Positions 1 through 8,000 are shown, counted from the stretch's first letter. The stretch: 64,000 nucleotides of DNA from an uncultured Draconibacterium sp. (GCF_963674925.1 NZ_OY771648.1:186001-250000); one strand, 5' to 3'. Made by a program: numbers and translations. The notes: generated by a model not told the origin, from the letters alone.

Positions 1-1413
1 GACCTGCTTAAACTATACATTTATGGCTATCTCAATCAGTTAAGGTCATCGAGGAAACTGGAGAAGGAGTGCAAGCGAAACATTGAATTAATGTGGCTAT
101 TGAAAACGCTGCATCCCGATCACAACACTATCGCTAACTTCAGGCGCGATAACCCAAAGGCCATCAAAAAAGTATTCCGCGAAACCGTAAAGATTGCAAC
201 GTATTTTAACCTTATTGGCGGAACGTTGATTGCAGGCGACAGTACAAAACTACGTGCCCAGAACAGTAAAAAGAACAACTACAACCAAAAGAAAATAGAC
301 CGTCACCTGGAGTACATCGAAAACAAACTGGCTGAATACAACAAAACACTGGCCGAAAGCGATGGAGATAAAAAGCAGGAAATTGAAAACGAAATTGAAA
401 AGCAAAACCAGCGAAAAGACGGTTATAAAAAGATTGAACAAGAGCTAAAAAAATCGGGGCAAAGGCAAATCTCAACTTCCGATCCCGACAGCCGTCACCA
501 GATCACGCGCAACAACATTACCGAGGTAGCCTATTCGGCGCAAACTTCGGTCGATGCAAAAAACTACATCCCTATCGATTATAAAATAACCAATGCCAAC
601 GATAAAAAGGCAATGGGAACAATGCTCAGAAGAGCAAAAACAATACTTCGGCACAACGATTTTACTGCCCTTTACGATAAAGGCTACCATACCGGAAGCG
701 AACTGGCCATCGCCGATACGCTCGGTATTCCGGCAATTGTTGCTATTCCTCCGTTTTCAGGAGCCTCCCATGCTCCCGACCTTAGGTACGATGTGGAACA
801 TTTTGATTACGACCCGAAAACCGATACCTACACCTGTTTGCAGGGTCACACCCTAAGAACCACCGGCTACTGGCACCACGCAAAAAACGGTGCCGGAGAA
901 ACAGCCTATCGCTTCCGCAACTACACAACACCTAAATGTAAAAGTTGTGAGGTCCGCCCGCTGTGCACAAAGTCGGCTGCAAACGGCAAGCAGGTAAGGC
1001 GAAGCGAGTTTGCCGGCAATATTGAAAACAACAAAAAACGCGTTCTGGAAAGCGAAAAACTTTACAAACGACGGCAGGCCATTGTGGAACACCCCTTCGG
1101 GACCATTAAACGTCAGTGGGGATTCAATTATATTATCACCAAAAAGTACATGAAAAGAGCTGAAGCCGATTTTGGTTTTATAATGTCGGCATACAACCTC
1201 AGACGAATAATCAATATTGTGGGCATAAAAAAGTTAGAAAAATACATCACAAGTATTTTTTCTGTTTTATGTTCAATTTTTGATCTTTTAGAGCTATTTT
1301 TAAACCAAAGAAACCGAATACAATACAAAACAATAAAAACCATCTGTTATGAAATCCGCATCCCAGGCCACTTAATAAAGCTCAATTTTAATGCCCCGGA
1401 AATGGGTTTTTAG
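1..1413 (+). CDS. IS1182-type transposase, 5' end missing
   Basis: The reading frame is open from base 1, so the gene begins left of the window; an internal Met at 91 is not the start. The visible 470 residues carry the N-terminal helical region (LLKLYIYGYLNQLR, then HPDHNTIANFRRDN), a charged Lys/Glu coiled-coil insert at about 90-150, a DDE-type catalytic core (GDSTKLRAQNS, ALYDKGYHTGSELA) and a C-terminal Cys cluster (CKSCEVRPLC) followed by HPFGTIKRQWGF. This order is typical of IS1182/IS5-superfamily transposases of Bacteroidota. The stop lies only 10 bp before the first cassette boundary at 1424. I could not define the terminal repeats because the left end is absent. Confidence 0.9.
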   Translation, partial: DLLKLYIYGYLNQLRSSRKLEKECKRNIELMWLLKTLHPDHNTIANFRRDNPKAIKKVFRETVKIATYFNLIGGTLIAGDSTKLRAQNSKKNNYNQKKIDRHLEYIENKLAEYNKTLAESDGDKKQEIENEIEKQNQRKDGYKKIEQELKKSGQRQISTSDPDSRHQITRNNITEVAYSAQTSVDAKNYIPIDYKITNANDKKAMGTMLRRAKTILRHNDFTALYDKGYHTGSELAIADTLGIPAIVAIPPFSGASHAPDLRYDVEHFDYDPKTDTYTCLQGHTLRTTGYWHHAKNGAGETAYRFRNYTTPKCKSCEVRPLCTKSAANGKQVRRSEFAGNIENNKKRVLESEKLYKRRQAIVEHPFGTIKRQWGFNYIITKKYMKRAEADFGFIMSAYNLRRIINIVGIKKLEKYITSIFSVLCSIFDLLELFLNQRNRIQYKTIKTICYEIRIPGHLIKLNFNAPEMGF

Positions 1414-1446
1414 ACAGACTGCCGTTATGCACAAGCTTAAAAAAAT

Positions 1447-1791
1447 ATGAAACGACTGATTAAAAAGTATTCCATCTTGCTAATTTCAGCAATAATACTC
1501 TCTCACTTATTGACTGGTATTATTTTGACAGTCTGGCCAAATTTATTAACGACTGAATTACCTGGTGGAGGAACTTCAACTTTAGGCAATGGTTACTTAA
1601 TTTCTGCTTTGGATTACTTAATAAATGTCGTTTTCATAATTCTGTTAACGAAAGAAATGAATAAAGAAAAGATAAAGTCAATTCCATTATTGATATTGAC
1701 CTTCTTTTCAAGTTTATTAGGAGTAATTTTCTTTCTTTTCATAGTGGCGCAACAGAAATTAAACATAATTACAACTAACACATATGACTGA
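1447..1791 (+). CDS. Small membrane protein, function unknown
   Basis: A 114-residue protein with three or so hydrophobic segments: about 8-30, 50-68 and 80-104. It has basic residues between the last two (KEMNKEKIK). It starts 15 bp after the left inverted-repeat arm, and its end overlaps the next start by 8 bp, so translation is probably coupled. The next gene has the same length and topology and a similar closing segment (a short basic loop, then a hydrophobic stretch with LLGV or MLGV), so the two look like diverged tandem paralogues. No family recognised. AT-rich codon use contrasts with the chromosomal genes further right and fits acquired DNA. Confidence 0.65.
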   Translation: MKRLIKKYSILLISAIILSHLLTGIILTVWPNLLTTELPGGGTSTLGNGYLISALDYLINVVFIILLTKEMNKEKIKSIPLLILTFFSSLLGVIFFLFIVAQQKLNIITTNTYD

Positions 1792-2107
1792 TTTACTAAA
1801 AGTATTGAATAAGTATATAATCTTATTGATTATTTCGTCCTTATTTGGGATGCCTTGGTTTTATGTTCAAAACTTATTGTTTGATATAAGCAATCATGAA
1901 ACATATGCTCTGGCCAGTTCAATACCTAATTACGTAACATATCTAATTCGATTGATTATCATTATTCTATTGATAATTGATTTTAGAAAAGAAAACTTGA
2001 AAAATATTGTTTTAACATGTATAGCTACTTTGTTTTTCCCTATGCTTGGAGTTGTGATACTATCTCTACTAATTTTAGAGAAAGGAAAAGAAAAAGCCAG
2101 TGCATAA
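1784..2107 (+). CDS. Small membrane protein, paralogue of the preceding gene
   Basis: A 107-residue protein with hydrophobic segments at about 10-28, 48-65 and 75-98 and a basic loop (DFRKENLKN) before the last one, matching the layout of the upstream 114-residue protein. It overlaps that gene by 8 bp, its ATG sitting just before the upstream TGA stop. The TAA stop is embedded in the right inverted-repeat arm of the module. Function unknown. A heteromeric pair, such as a small transporter or an immunity-like pair, is possible but nothing in the sequence shows it. Confidence 0.6.
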   Translation: MTDLLKVLNKYIILLIISSLFGMPWFYVQNLLFDISNHETYALASSIPNYVTYLIRLIIIILLIIDFRKENLKNIVLTCIATLFFPMLGVVILSLLILEKGKEKASA

Positions 2108-2275
2108 CAAATTGTATATGGCAGGCGGGGGTAAGAGCGGTCTGACAAATAAATTTAATAAAGAAAATGTACCGAAATTAATTAGTGATTTTTCTGACTG
2201 GCAAAATTGATAATTGAATTGATAAATCATTCTCGACTTGATAATTTAATCTCAATCAACAAAAATAAATTTGAT

Positions 2276-2725
2276 ATGAATAGTAAATTTTCTTGCAAAA
2301 AAAGTCGCTCGTTTGGAGGATTTCTGATAGCTGCTAGTTTATTTATTACTTTGGTTGTCTTTGGACTACCAGCTATCTTCAAAGACACATTTGATTTAAT
2401 CGAGTTCATTGTATCAAGCTTATTAGTTTTAATAACAATAGGATTATTTTTATGGTTATGGTTTGGGACTTATTATTTAATTGACAATGAAATACTAATT
2501 GCGAAATCTGGACCACTAACTTGGAAAATTCCTATCAAGGAAATATTATTCATCCGGTTGAATCAAGATACAATTGGAGGAACATGGAAGCTGACTTTAT
2601 CGTGGAAATGCATTGAGTTAAAATATAAAAAGTCTCGTTCAATATTCATTTCGCCAAATAATGAGAGTGATTTTTTAGATAAGCTAGTTAAAATAAATCC
2701 TCAAATTGAGATTAAACAGAAATAG
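2276..2725 (+). CDS. PH-domain-like membrane protein
   Basis: A 149-residue protein from the ATG at 2276; an upstream in-frame TTG at 2207 would add 23 residues but is a poorer start. Two hydrophobic segments (about 17-35 and 42-63) are followed by a cytosolic-type domain with YYLIDNEILIAKSGPL and KIPIKEILFIRL. This resembles the small bacterial PH domain (bPH_4 type) that follows a membrane hairpin. No clear inverted-repeat partner lies upstream, so this module is less well delimited than its neighbours. Function unknown; such proteins are usually accessory membrane proteins. Confidence 0.6.
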   Translation: MNSKFSCKKSRSFGGFLIAASLFITLVVFGLPAIFKDTFDLIEFIVSSLLVLITIGLFLWLWFGTYYLIDNEILIAKSGPLTWKIPIKEILFIRLNQDTIGGTWKLTLSWKCIELKYKKSRSIFISPNNESDFLDKLVKINPQIEIKQK

Positions 2726-2744
2726 AATAAAAAAACAACTAAAC

Positions 2745-2816
2745 ACAACACGTTACATATTGCAGGTCGGGATTTGGTGGTATGCCAGCTGCGCCCCGAC
2801 AACATGTACCAACCGT
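2745..2816 (+). repeat. Folded boundary site after module 2
   Basis: The stretch after the PH-like gene can fold: GTTACAT (about 2752) faces ATGTACC (about 2804-2810), and GTCGGG (2766-2771) pairs with CCCGAC (2795-2800) around a loop. Paired arms with bulges in a site that ends next to the following gene is the architecture of a cassette recombination site. Its last 25 bases recur at 3504-3528. Confidence 0.4.
2792..2816 (+). repeat. 25-bp direct repeat, copy 1
   Basis: Twenty-five bases from 2792 to 2816 (CGCCCCGAC, AACATGTACC, AACCGT) are repeated identically at 3504-3528. The copies flank the lipoprotein module. Sequence identity stops exactly after CCGT in both copies, which marks a likely junction. 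Confidence 0.85.
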
Positions 2817-3410
2817 TACCGTGCATTTCAAAAAACACAAACATTCAACAATGAATAAAATATTAAAGCTTTCAATTTTCATTCTAACCTTAATCTCAAC
2901 AATAAGTTGTAAACAAAGCCAACTTGAGATTTTAAAATCAGTTTTAGATGAAAACACTTTATTTGTTCTAAATGACAAATATGTGATTATAAATCCCCAA
3001 GATTTTCTAAACAAAATTGAAAACTCTTCATTGTTGAATTTCGAGATCTCATACACTGTTTCAATTGGTTATAAAAACACATACTCTTCAATGGCAAAAG
3101 TGTTTACTGACTCAACATCTCAAACAGCATTTAATAATAGCAAATGGATAGAATTTCGATTCATTGAGAAAGTTGCCCCAAACAAGGAAATGTTTTTCAT
3201 GATCGACGGCATGCCAATTCATCAATACGCTGGAGTGAAAAATTACCTTACAAATCGAATTATAACTAAATTAAATTTCATTCCTCCGAATCAAGCTGTT
3301 GCGATATGGGGAAACAGAGAAGGGAAAAATGGAGCAACACAGATTTGGACAGAGAAAAATGAAGATGAAATATTAATACCTATAATAATTAAATAAAAAC
3401 GCACGGTAAC
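2815..3410 (+). other. Cassette-like module 3 (inverted-repeat bounded)
   Basis: A perfect 10-bp inverted repeat, GTTACCGTGC at 2815-2824 and GCACGGTAAC at 3401-3410, encloses a single gene. The left arm begins at the end of the first 25-bp direct repeat. The arm sequence differs from that of module 1, so the pairing is specific to each module. Confidence 0.55.
2851..3396 (+). CDS. Putative lipoprotein, function unknown
   Basis: A 181-residue protein from the ATG at 2851. It begins with a lipoprotein signal peptide: MNKILK, a hydrophobic stretch, then the lipobox-like ISTISC with Cys20, so it is predicted to be lipid-anchored in the envelope. The rest is soluble with no recognised domain; a WGNREGKNGATQIW stretch lies near residues 155-168. 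It is the only gene between the inverted-repeat arms at 2815 and 3401, and it stops 5 bp before the right arm. AT-rich codon usage fits a mobile module. Confidence 0.65.
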   Translation: MNKILKLSIFILTLISTISCKQSQLEILKSVLDENTLFVLNDKYVIINPQDFLNKIENSSLLNFEISYTVSIGYKNTYSSMAKVFTDSTSQTAFNNSKWIEFRFIEKVAPNKEMFFMIDGMPIHQYAGVKNYLTNRIITKLNFIPPNQAVAIWGNREGKNGATQIWTEKNEDEILIPIIIK

Positions 3411-3540
3411 AATTTGCAAATTGCATTGCGGGTGCAGTGGGGTGCGTTGTCTCTGCTCCTTTCTTGACCGTCATTTGCTATAGGACAGACGCTCTCCGAA
3501 ATCCGCCCCGACAACATGTACCAACCGTCAACAATGAATC
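3411..3540 (+). other. Gene-free boundary region after module 3
   Basis: About 130 bp without a plausible gene. It starts with the right inverted-repeat arm, then a G-rich stretch (about 3428-3448), and ends with the second 25-bp repeat (3504-3528). The IS3 element begins immediately afterwards at 3541. Confidence 0.5.
3504..3528 (+). repeat. 25-bp direct repeat, copy 2
   Basis: Identical to 2792-2816. After this copy the sequence runs into what, before the IS3 insertion, was the 3' end of the gene now ending at 4842. Confidence 0.85.
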
Positions 3541-3580
3541 TGACCCGTCCTAAAAAAAGGCTACACAAAATGTAGCAAAT

Positions 3581-3952
3581 ATGTATAAAAATGATGGTAT
3601 CTTAAGAAGATACAGCGAGGGTTTTAAACTCAAAATTTTAGCCGAACTTAGTACAGGAAAATATTCCAAAAGAGAACTTGGGGACATTTATGGCGTTAAC
3701 CGGACCACCATAAATGAATGGGTGAAGAAGTACAACCGGAAAGATTTAATGAATACACGAATACTAGTGGAAACAGAAGGAGAAACATCACGACTGAAAG
3801 CCTTGCAAAAGGAGATCAAGCAACTAAAAGAGTTGTTGATCAAGAAAGACCTTGACAAGTTGGCCCTGGATTCATATCTGGAAGTAGCAGCAGAAAAACT
3901 GGGGTACAAGAACGTGGATGAGTTAAAAAAAAATTTAAACATCAAGCCCTGA
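3581..3952 (+). CDS. IS3-family transposase OrfA
   Basis: A 123-residue DNA-binding subunit. A helix-turn-helix covers about residues 10-50 (GFKLKILAELSTGKYSKREL, then VNRTTINEWVKKY), followed by a leucine-zipper-like coiled coil (about 60-90, LKALQKEIKQLKELLIKKDL) used for multimerisation. It recognises the terminal repeats. Its last codon region contains a slippery heptamer, and its stop (TGA 3950-3952) overlaps the orfB ATG by one base. The gene is of full length for the family. Confidence 0.9.
   Translation: MYKNDGILRRYSEGFKLKILAELSTGKYSKRELGDIYGVNRTTINEWVKKYNRKDLMNTRILVETEGETSRLKALQKEIKQLKELLIKKDLDKLALDSYLEVAAEKLGYKNVDELKKNLNIKP
3934..3940 (+). promoter_or_regulatory. Candidate -1 frameshift heptamer
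   Basis: T TTA AAC lies in the correct phase of orfA (codons TTA at 3935 and AAC at 3938), right after a run of nine A. A -1 slip moves the ribosome into the orfB frame, which is open from 3940 to the orfB ATG at 3952. This would give the OrfAB fusion transposase known for IS3 elements. Confidence 0.65.
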
Positions 3953-4809
3953 TGAAGGCTACTGCAATTACGAAAAAAACAGGTATAGCAAGCATATCAA
4001 AAGTATGTGCTTGCTTTAACCTGAAACGCGATGCATACTATAAATACCAGAGGCGGTGGGAACGCTACAAGTCTGTCGAATCGCAGGTAATACAACTTGT
4101 AAGAGAAGAACGAAAAGAACTGCCAAGGGTTGGCGTACGTAAGTTGTATGAAGCCTTGCAGCCTTCTTTTGAGGCTGCACACATTAAGGTCGGAAGAGAT
4201 TCATTATTTGATATTTTAAGGGCTAATGAAATGCTGGTAAAAAGGAAAAGGGCTTATGCCAAAACAACCAACTCCTACCACCATTTCCATAAATACAACA
4301 ACCTGATAAAAGACATGGAAGTTACAAAGCCAAATCAGGTTTGGGTGTCAGATATTACCTATATCCGAACGGTAAAAGGCTTCTGCTATTTAGCCCTTAT
4401 TACTGATATGTATTCACGGAAAATTATCGGATATGACCTCAGCGATTCGCTGGAGCTGGCTGGGTGCCTACGGGCCCTCAAAAAGGCCCTGTGGCACACA
4501 AAGCCAGCGGCCGGGCTTATTCATCACTCCGACAGAGGGGTGCAGTATTGTAGCCATATGTATGTAAATGAGTTAAAAAGAAAAGGGATAAATATCAGTA
4601 TGACAGAAGAAAATCATTGCTATGAAAATGCTATTGCTGAAAGGGTTAACGGCATTTTGAAAGATGAATTCTATCTCGACCAATGCTTCTTTTCTAACAT
4701 CCATGCAAAACGTGCTGCAAAAAATGCTATTAAACTATATAATAACAAAAGGCTTCATGTATCTTTAGGGTACAAAACACCTAACTCGGTGTTTCAAAAC
4801 GTAGCTTAA
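3952..4809 (+). CDS. IS3-family transposase OrfB (DDE catalytic part)
   Basis: A 285-residue protein with an N-terminal HTH_21-like region (about 45-110, ELPRVGVRKLYEAL) and an rve-type integrase core (about 120-280). DDE signatures: Asp in NQVWVSDITYI, Asp in GLIHHSDRGVQYCS, Glu in ENHCYENAIAERVNGILKDE. Probably made mainly as an OrfA-OrfB fusion by frameshifting; the ATGA-type overlap could also allow independent re-initiation. Intact and full length for IS3/IS150-like elements. Confidence 0.92.
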   Translation: MKATAITKKTGIASISKVCACFNLKRDAYYKYQRRWERYKSVESQVIQLVREERKELPRVGVRKLYEALQPSFEAAHIKVGRDSLFDILRANEMLVKRKRAYAKTTNSYHHFHKYNNLIKDMEVTKPNQVWVSDITYIRTVKGFCYLALITDMYSRKIIGYDLSDSLELAGCLRALKKALWHTKPAAGLIHHSDRGVQYCSHMYVNELKRKGINISMTEENHCYENAIAERVNGILKDEFYLDQCFFSNIHAKRAAKNAIKLYNNKRLHVSLGYKTPNSVFQNVA

Positions 4810-4841
4810 AAAAATGATTAACCTGTAGCCGTATTCTAGGA

Positions 4842-7814
4842 CTAGACAATCAAAACACGCCGGTCGCGCCCATTCATTAGAATGGTAAGCGGTTTATCAA
4901 AGTGCACATGTTTAATAAATTCGGTTTCCCGAAGTACTTCCTGCTTTTTCAAAGCCTCCATTTTTAGTTTTGCCTTACGCGAATTATGCGGCACCGAAAA
5001 ATAGCCTACATTCATTGAAGTTACATTGTGGAAAAAGTGTGAGCCCAGCGAAGCATCGAGTGGAAAATCGGGCAAGCCCATTTCTACAATTATTTTGGCT
5101 TTCGAGATGTTTGCCCACAACACCGGGATTCCGGTATACGGATCGCGCGAGCCCCAGCGCCCCGGCCCGATGAGAATATACGGGCGGCCCTCTTTTTCAA
5201 ACCAGTCGTTTAATTTACTGATCTCCTGCGCCATTTGTTTGGTTTTCATCTTATCAAACTTATCCGGATCGACAAAAACCACATCGTGAATGTCTTTTAT
5301 TTTACCATTGCCCATTCCGTGTTCGGCATACATAAAAACTTTGTCTTCATCCACCATTTCAATATCCACTTCCACCTGTTCCTCGATGCGGATTAGCGGT
5401 TTAATCTGTAATAAATAAAGCGTTGGTTTGCCATTTTCTGCCGGCTCCAGATCCAGGGCATATTCAATCTCCACCGGCGATCCCATGGCTTCCTTAAACA
5501 GTTTTAGCAGCAGCTGCAGCACATCGGCAAGCGGCAAATGGTTGTACTTTAATATATTGGCAAAATCAATCACTTTTGGCCCGGGCCCCTGAATTCCCGG
5601 TATCAGATCGTCATTTTCGATCAAATACGTTGATGCCGAATGCTCCAGTGTCCCGTCTTTTTCAGCTTCTTTTATGCGGTATTTTTTTATGGCTGCATCT
5701 TCGCCGTCGCTTGCCAAATCAAAGTCAGGATTTGAAAGATCGATGGCATAAAACTGTTTCTGCGTATCGCGCAACTGATCTTTTAACGACGAAGCATTCA
5801 GGTTTGGATATTTCGGACAGAACCGGAATGCATTCTCTCCACCAACAACATACATTCCGAGGCCAACGGCAGCTACCGAAAAACCGTCGTCGGGCTCCAT
5901 GTAAGCAATGGGGTAATAATTGTACGACTGCGCCACTCCCGAAAGCGTAGGGTAATATTTATCGTTGTACTCGTGGCCAATCACTTCCTGAATGACCACC
6001 GCCATTTTTTCCTCTTCAATTTTATAGTTTACCGCATCGAAATACGCCTGTGCCGACTCGGTAAAAATACTGGAGTAAACCAGCTTGATGGCCATCTCAA
6101 GGTGTTGGTAACGCACCTCCAAATCAGGATGATTATTCGGAATTAGGTATGTGGCATAAACGCCCGAGAAGGGTTGCAGCAACGAATCTTCGAACAATCC
6201 CGACGAGCGCACTGCCAGCGGCCTTTTTATCTTTTTAAGGTATTCGATCAGCCTTTTCCTTATTTTATCGTCGAATTCCGACTCCAGGAAATGTTTTCGG
6301 ATGGCGCTATAATCGTTAAACGAGTAAATATCGTCGTAAAGGTTATTGGTCTCAATAAACTTATCAAACTCCAGCGCTCCAATTACCGATGTTGAAGGAA
6401 TACGGATATTCATTTCAGGGATCAGTTTCGAAAAGTCGATGTTCTCGATAAAATTGCAGATAAAAGCAATACCTCTCCCCTTTCCGCCAAGCGAACCTTT
6501 TGCCATACGCACAATAAACCGGCTCGACGACACAAACTCCGAGTCGAAATTTACAATGGTACCGCGCAAACGTTCGAAGCGCACTTTTTTAAAACTGTCG
6601 AGGCAAAACTGCCGCAGTTCTTCAGGCGAATCAAAATCCGACATTTGAATCGGCATCAGCAATTCAGCTAGGTTAATTTCGCCACGCGCCATTAGCCAGG
6701 TGGAAAAAGAGTTTCGGCTTCCGTGATATTGCAACGATTCTTCGGGAATATCTCTGAATTTCTCCTGAAACTCGACCAGGTTTTTTGCCTGCGCAATGGG
6801 CAAACCATCCATGCCTTTAAAAACAAAGTTTCCGAAGCCCAACCGCCGGTACAGGAAATTGAAAATATCCATCGACAGGCTTTCCGAATTTTTATTGATA
6901 AAATCGGCACCCACCTCTTTTGCGCGTTGAGCATTGGAAATGTCGTGTGATTGCAGCAATAAGGGAATAGGAAATTTTCGTGTGGATTGGGTAAACTTCA
7001 GCAGATCGATACCGGCGTCTTCGTCTTCCACACCACCCTTTTCAAATTTCACATCAGAAATTACACACAGCATGTACCGCCGGTAGCTGTTTATAAATTT
7101 CACTGCTTCCTCGTAGTTGTCGGCCAGAATTACTTTTGGCCGGGCCCGCATCCGTAGAATTTTATGCAGTTCATCAGCAGCATCTTCATTCACCAACACC
7201 TGCGTTTGGGTCATTACCGTGGTGTAAAGCATTGGCAGGTACCGCGAATAATATTGAATACTGTCTTCCACCAACAAAATTATCCGAACGCTACCATTTT
7301 GTGTATCGCGGGCCACATTGCTTTTGTCCTCGATGTATTTGATCATGGCCATAAAAACATTCGAGTTCCCGTTCCACACAAAAATGCGGTCGATAAAATC
7401 GAGCTTTCGGCGCTCGGCCTGGAAGAAACGCAGATCGGCATTGTTATTTACCAACAACAACAAAGGCACTTTGGGCCGCACATTCCGGATGGCTCGGGCT
7501 GTTTCAACCGGTGTATTTTTGTCCATGCCGGCCATCACAATTATCAGGTCGAAATCGCGATGTTCCAAAATCAGCAAAGCCTCTTCCTTGGTATGTACAC
7601 TGGTAAAACGCGGTGCGGCATACAAGTTCAGTTGAAGGTATTCGCCAAATATTTTATCGCTGAACTGCCCTTCGCGAACAATGGAATACGAGTCGTAAAG
7701 CGTAGCCACCAGCAGCACTTCTTTGACTTTGGTGGGCATTAATTCCTGGAAAATATCGCGGTCGTTTTTACGCTTTTTGTAAATGGTAGATAGAGATATA
7801 TTGTCGATGTCCAT
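4842..7814 (-). CDS. PEP/pyruvate-binding domain protein with receiver-like N terminus
   Basis: A 990-residue protein. Two receiver-like folds occupy about residues 30-160 and 175-330; the second shows LLVEDS, the acidic VISDVKF and a Lys-like NKNSES corner. A PPDK_N-type nucleotide/PEP-binding domain covers about 430-900 (KGSLGGKGRGIAFI, RPLAVRSSGLFEDSL, GVAQSYNYYPIAYMEP). There is no swivelling phosphohistidine domain and no C-terminal TIM-barrel, so it is not a complete PEP synthase despite common annotation. It may be a signal-controlled phosphotransfer protein. The last codon GTC and stop TAG come from the IS3 end; without the IS and its 3-bp duplication the protein would end RRVLIHC. 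The ATG at 7814 is the start. Confidence 0.8.
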   Translation of the reverse strand: MDIDNISLSTIYKKRKNDRDIFQELMPTKVKEVLLVATLYDSYSIVREGQFSDKIFGEYLQLNLYAAPRFTSVHTKEEALLILEHRDFDLIIVMAGMDKNTPVETARAIRNVRPKVPLLLLVNNNADLRFFQAERRKLDFIDRIFVWNGNSNVFMAMIKYIEDKSNVARDTQNGSVRIILLVEDSIQYYSRYLPMLYTTVMTQTQVLVNEDAADELHKILRMRARPKVILADNYEEAVKFINSYRRYMLCVISDVKFEKGGVEDEDAGIDLLKFTQSTRKFPIPLLLQSHDISNAQRAKEVGADFINKNSESLSMDIFNFLYRRLGFGNFVFKGMDGLPIAQAKNLVEFQEKFRDIPEESLQYHGSRNSFSTWLMARGEINLAELLMPIQMSDFDSPEELRQFCLDSFKKVRFERLRGTIVNFDSEFVSSSRFIVRMAKGSLGGKGRGIAFICNFIENIDFSKLIPEMNIRIPSTSVIGALEFDKFIETNNLYDDIYSFNDYSAIRKHFLESEFDDKIRKRLIEYLKKIKRPLAVRSSGLFEDSLLQPFSGVYATYLIPNNHPDLEVRYQHLEMAIKLVYSSIFTESAQAYFDAVNYKIEEEKMAVVIQEVIGHEYNDKYYPTLSGVAQSYNYYPIAYMEPDDGFSVAAVGLGMYVVGGENAFRFCPKYPNLNASSLKDQLRDTQKQFYAIDLSNPDFDLASDGEDAAIKKYRIKEAEKDGTLEHSASTYLIENDDLIPGIQGPGPKVIDFANILKYNHLPLADVLQLLLKLFKEAMGSPVEIEYALDLEPAENGKPTLYLLQIKPLIRIEEQVEVDIEMVDEDKVFMYAEHGMGNGKIKDIHDVVFVDPDKFDKMKTKQMAQEISKLNDWFEKEGRPYILIGPGRWGSRDPYTGIPVLWANISKAKIIVEMGLPDFPLDASLGSHFFHNVTSMNVGYFSVPHNSRKAKLKMEALKKQEVLRETEFIKHVHFDKPLTILMNGRDRRVLIV

Positions 7815-7856
7815 TGCTGTTGTTTTCTTTCAGTCTCGTCAAAGATGTTTTACTAA

Positions 7857-8000
7857 CTCCGTCCTTTAGGGCGGAGGTTTTAAAGCCGTGTGACAAGCAC
7901 GGATTTATGAAGAATTTTATAACATCCAAAGTACAAAATTCTTCATAAATCCTTTAGGTTCTGTCTTCATTATTCCACACCCTAAAGGGCGGGGTTAAAC
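7857..8000. repeat. Palindromic element, possible IS200/REP-like miniature
   Basis: A layered structure: an outer hairpin CTCCGTCC-ttta-GGGCGGAG at 7857-7876, an 18-bp perfect inverted repeat at 7901-7918 and 7935-7952 with a 16-base loop, and a closing hairpin built on CCCTAAAGGG at about 7981-7990. Short GC-rich end hairpins recall the ends handled by Y1 (IS200/TnpA-REP) transposases. No coding sequence is inside, so it would be non-autonomous. Confidence 0.55.

Larger units (their letters stand above)
1424..2108 (+). other. Cassette-like module 1 (inverted-repeat bounded)
   Basis: A perfect 9-bp inverted repeat, GTTATGCAC at 1424-1432 and GTGCATAAC at 2100-2108, brackets the two small membrane genes with almost no spare DNA. 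The stop codon of the second gene (2105-2107) lies inside the right arm. The right arm is followed by a G-rich tract (about 2113-2130) resembling those after the other modules. The geometry recalls integron gene cassettes, in which the first bases of a cassette pair with the site downstream of its gene, but the arms do not match the canonical GTTRRRY/RYYYAAC core. Confidence 0.5.
3541..4848 (+). mobile_element. Complete IS3-family insertion sequence
   Basis: The element starts TG at 3541 and ends CA at 4848 (1308 bp). Imperfect terminal inverted repeats are present: GTCCTA, six bases, GGCTACA at 3547-3565, against the complement of 4824-4842, with 16 of 19 positions identical. A 3-bp target duplication, ATC, flanks it at 3538-3540 and 4849-4851. 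It carries the two overlapping genes orfA and orfB. Both ends and both genes look intact, so it may be active and the insertion recent. Confidence 0.85.

Noticed and set aside
1424..3540. A classical integron with attC sites
   Set aside because: The arms do not match GTTRRRY/RYYYAAC and no integrase gene is visible, so I call the modules only cassette-like.
7164..7742. 192-codon plus-strand frame opposite the PEP-binding gene
   Set aside because: It lies wholly antisense to a clearly coding domain and shows no family resemblance. The same applies to the other long antisense frames in the window.
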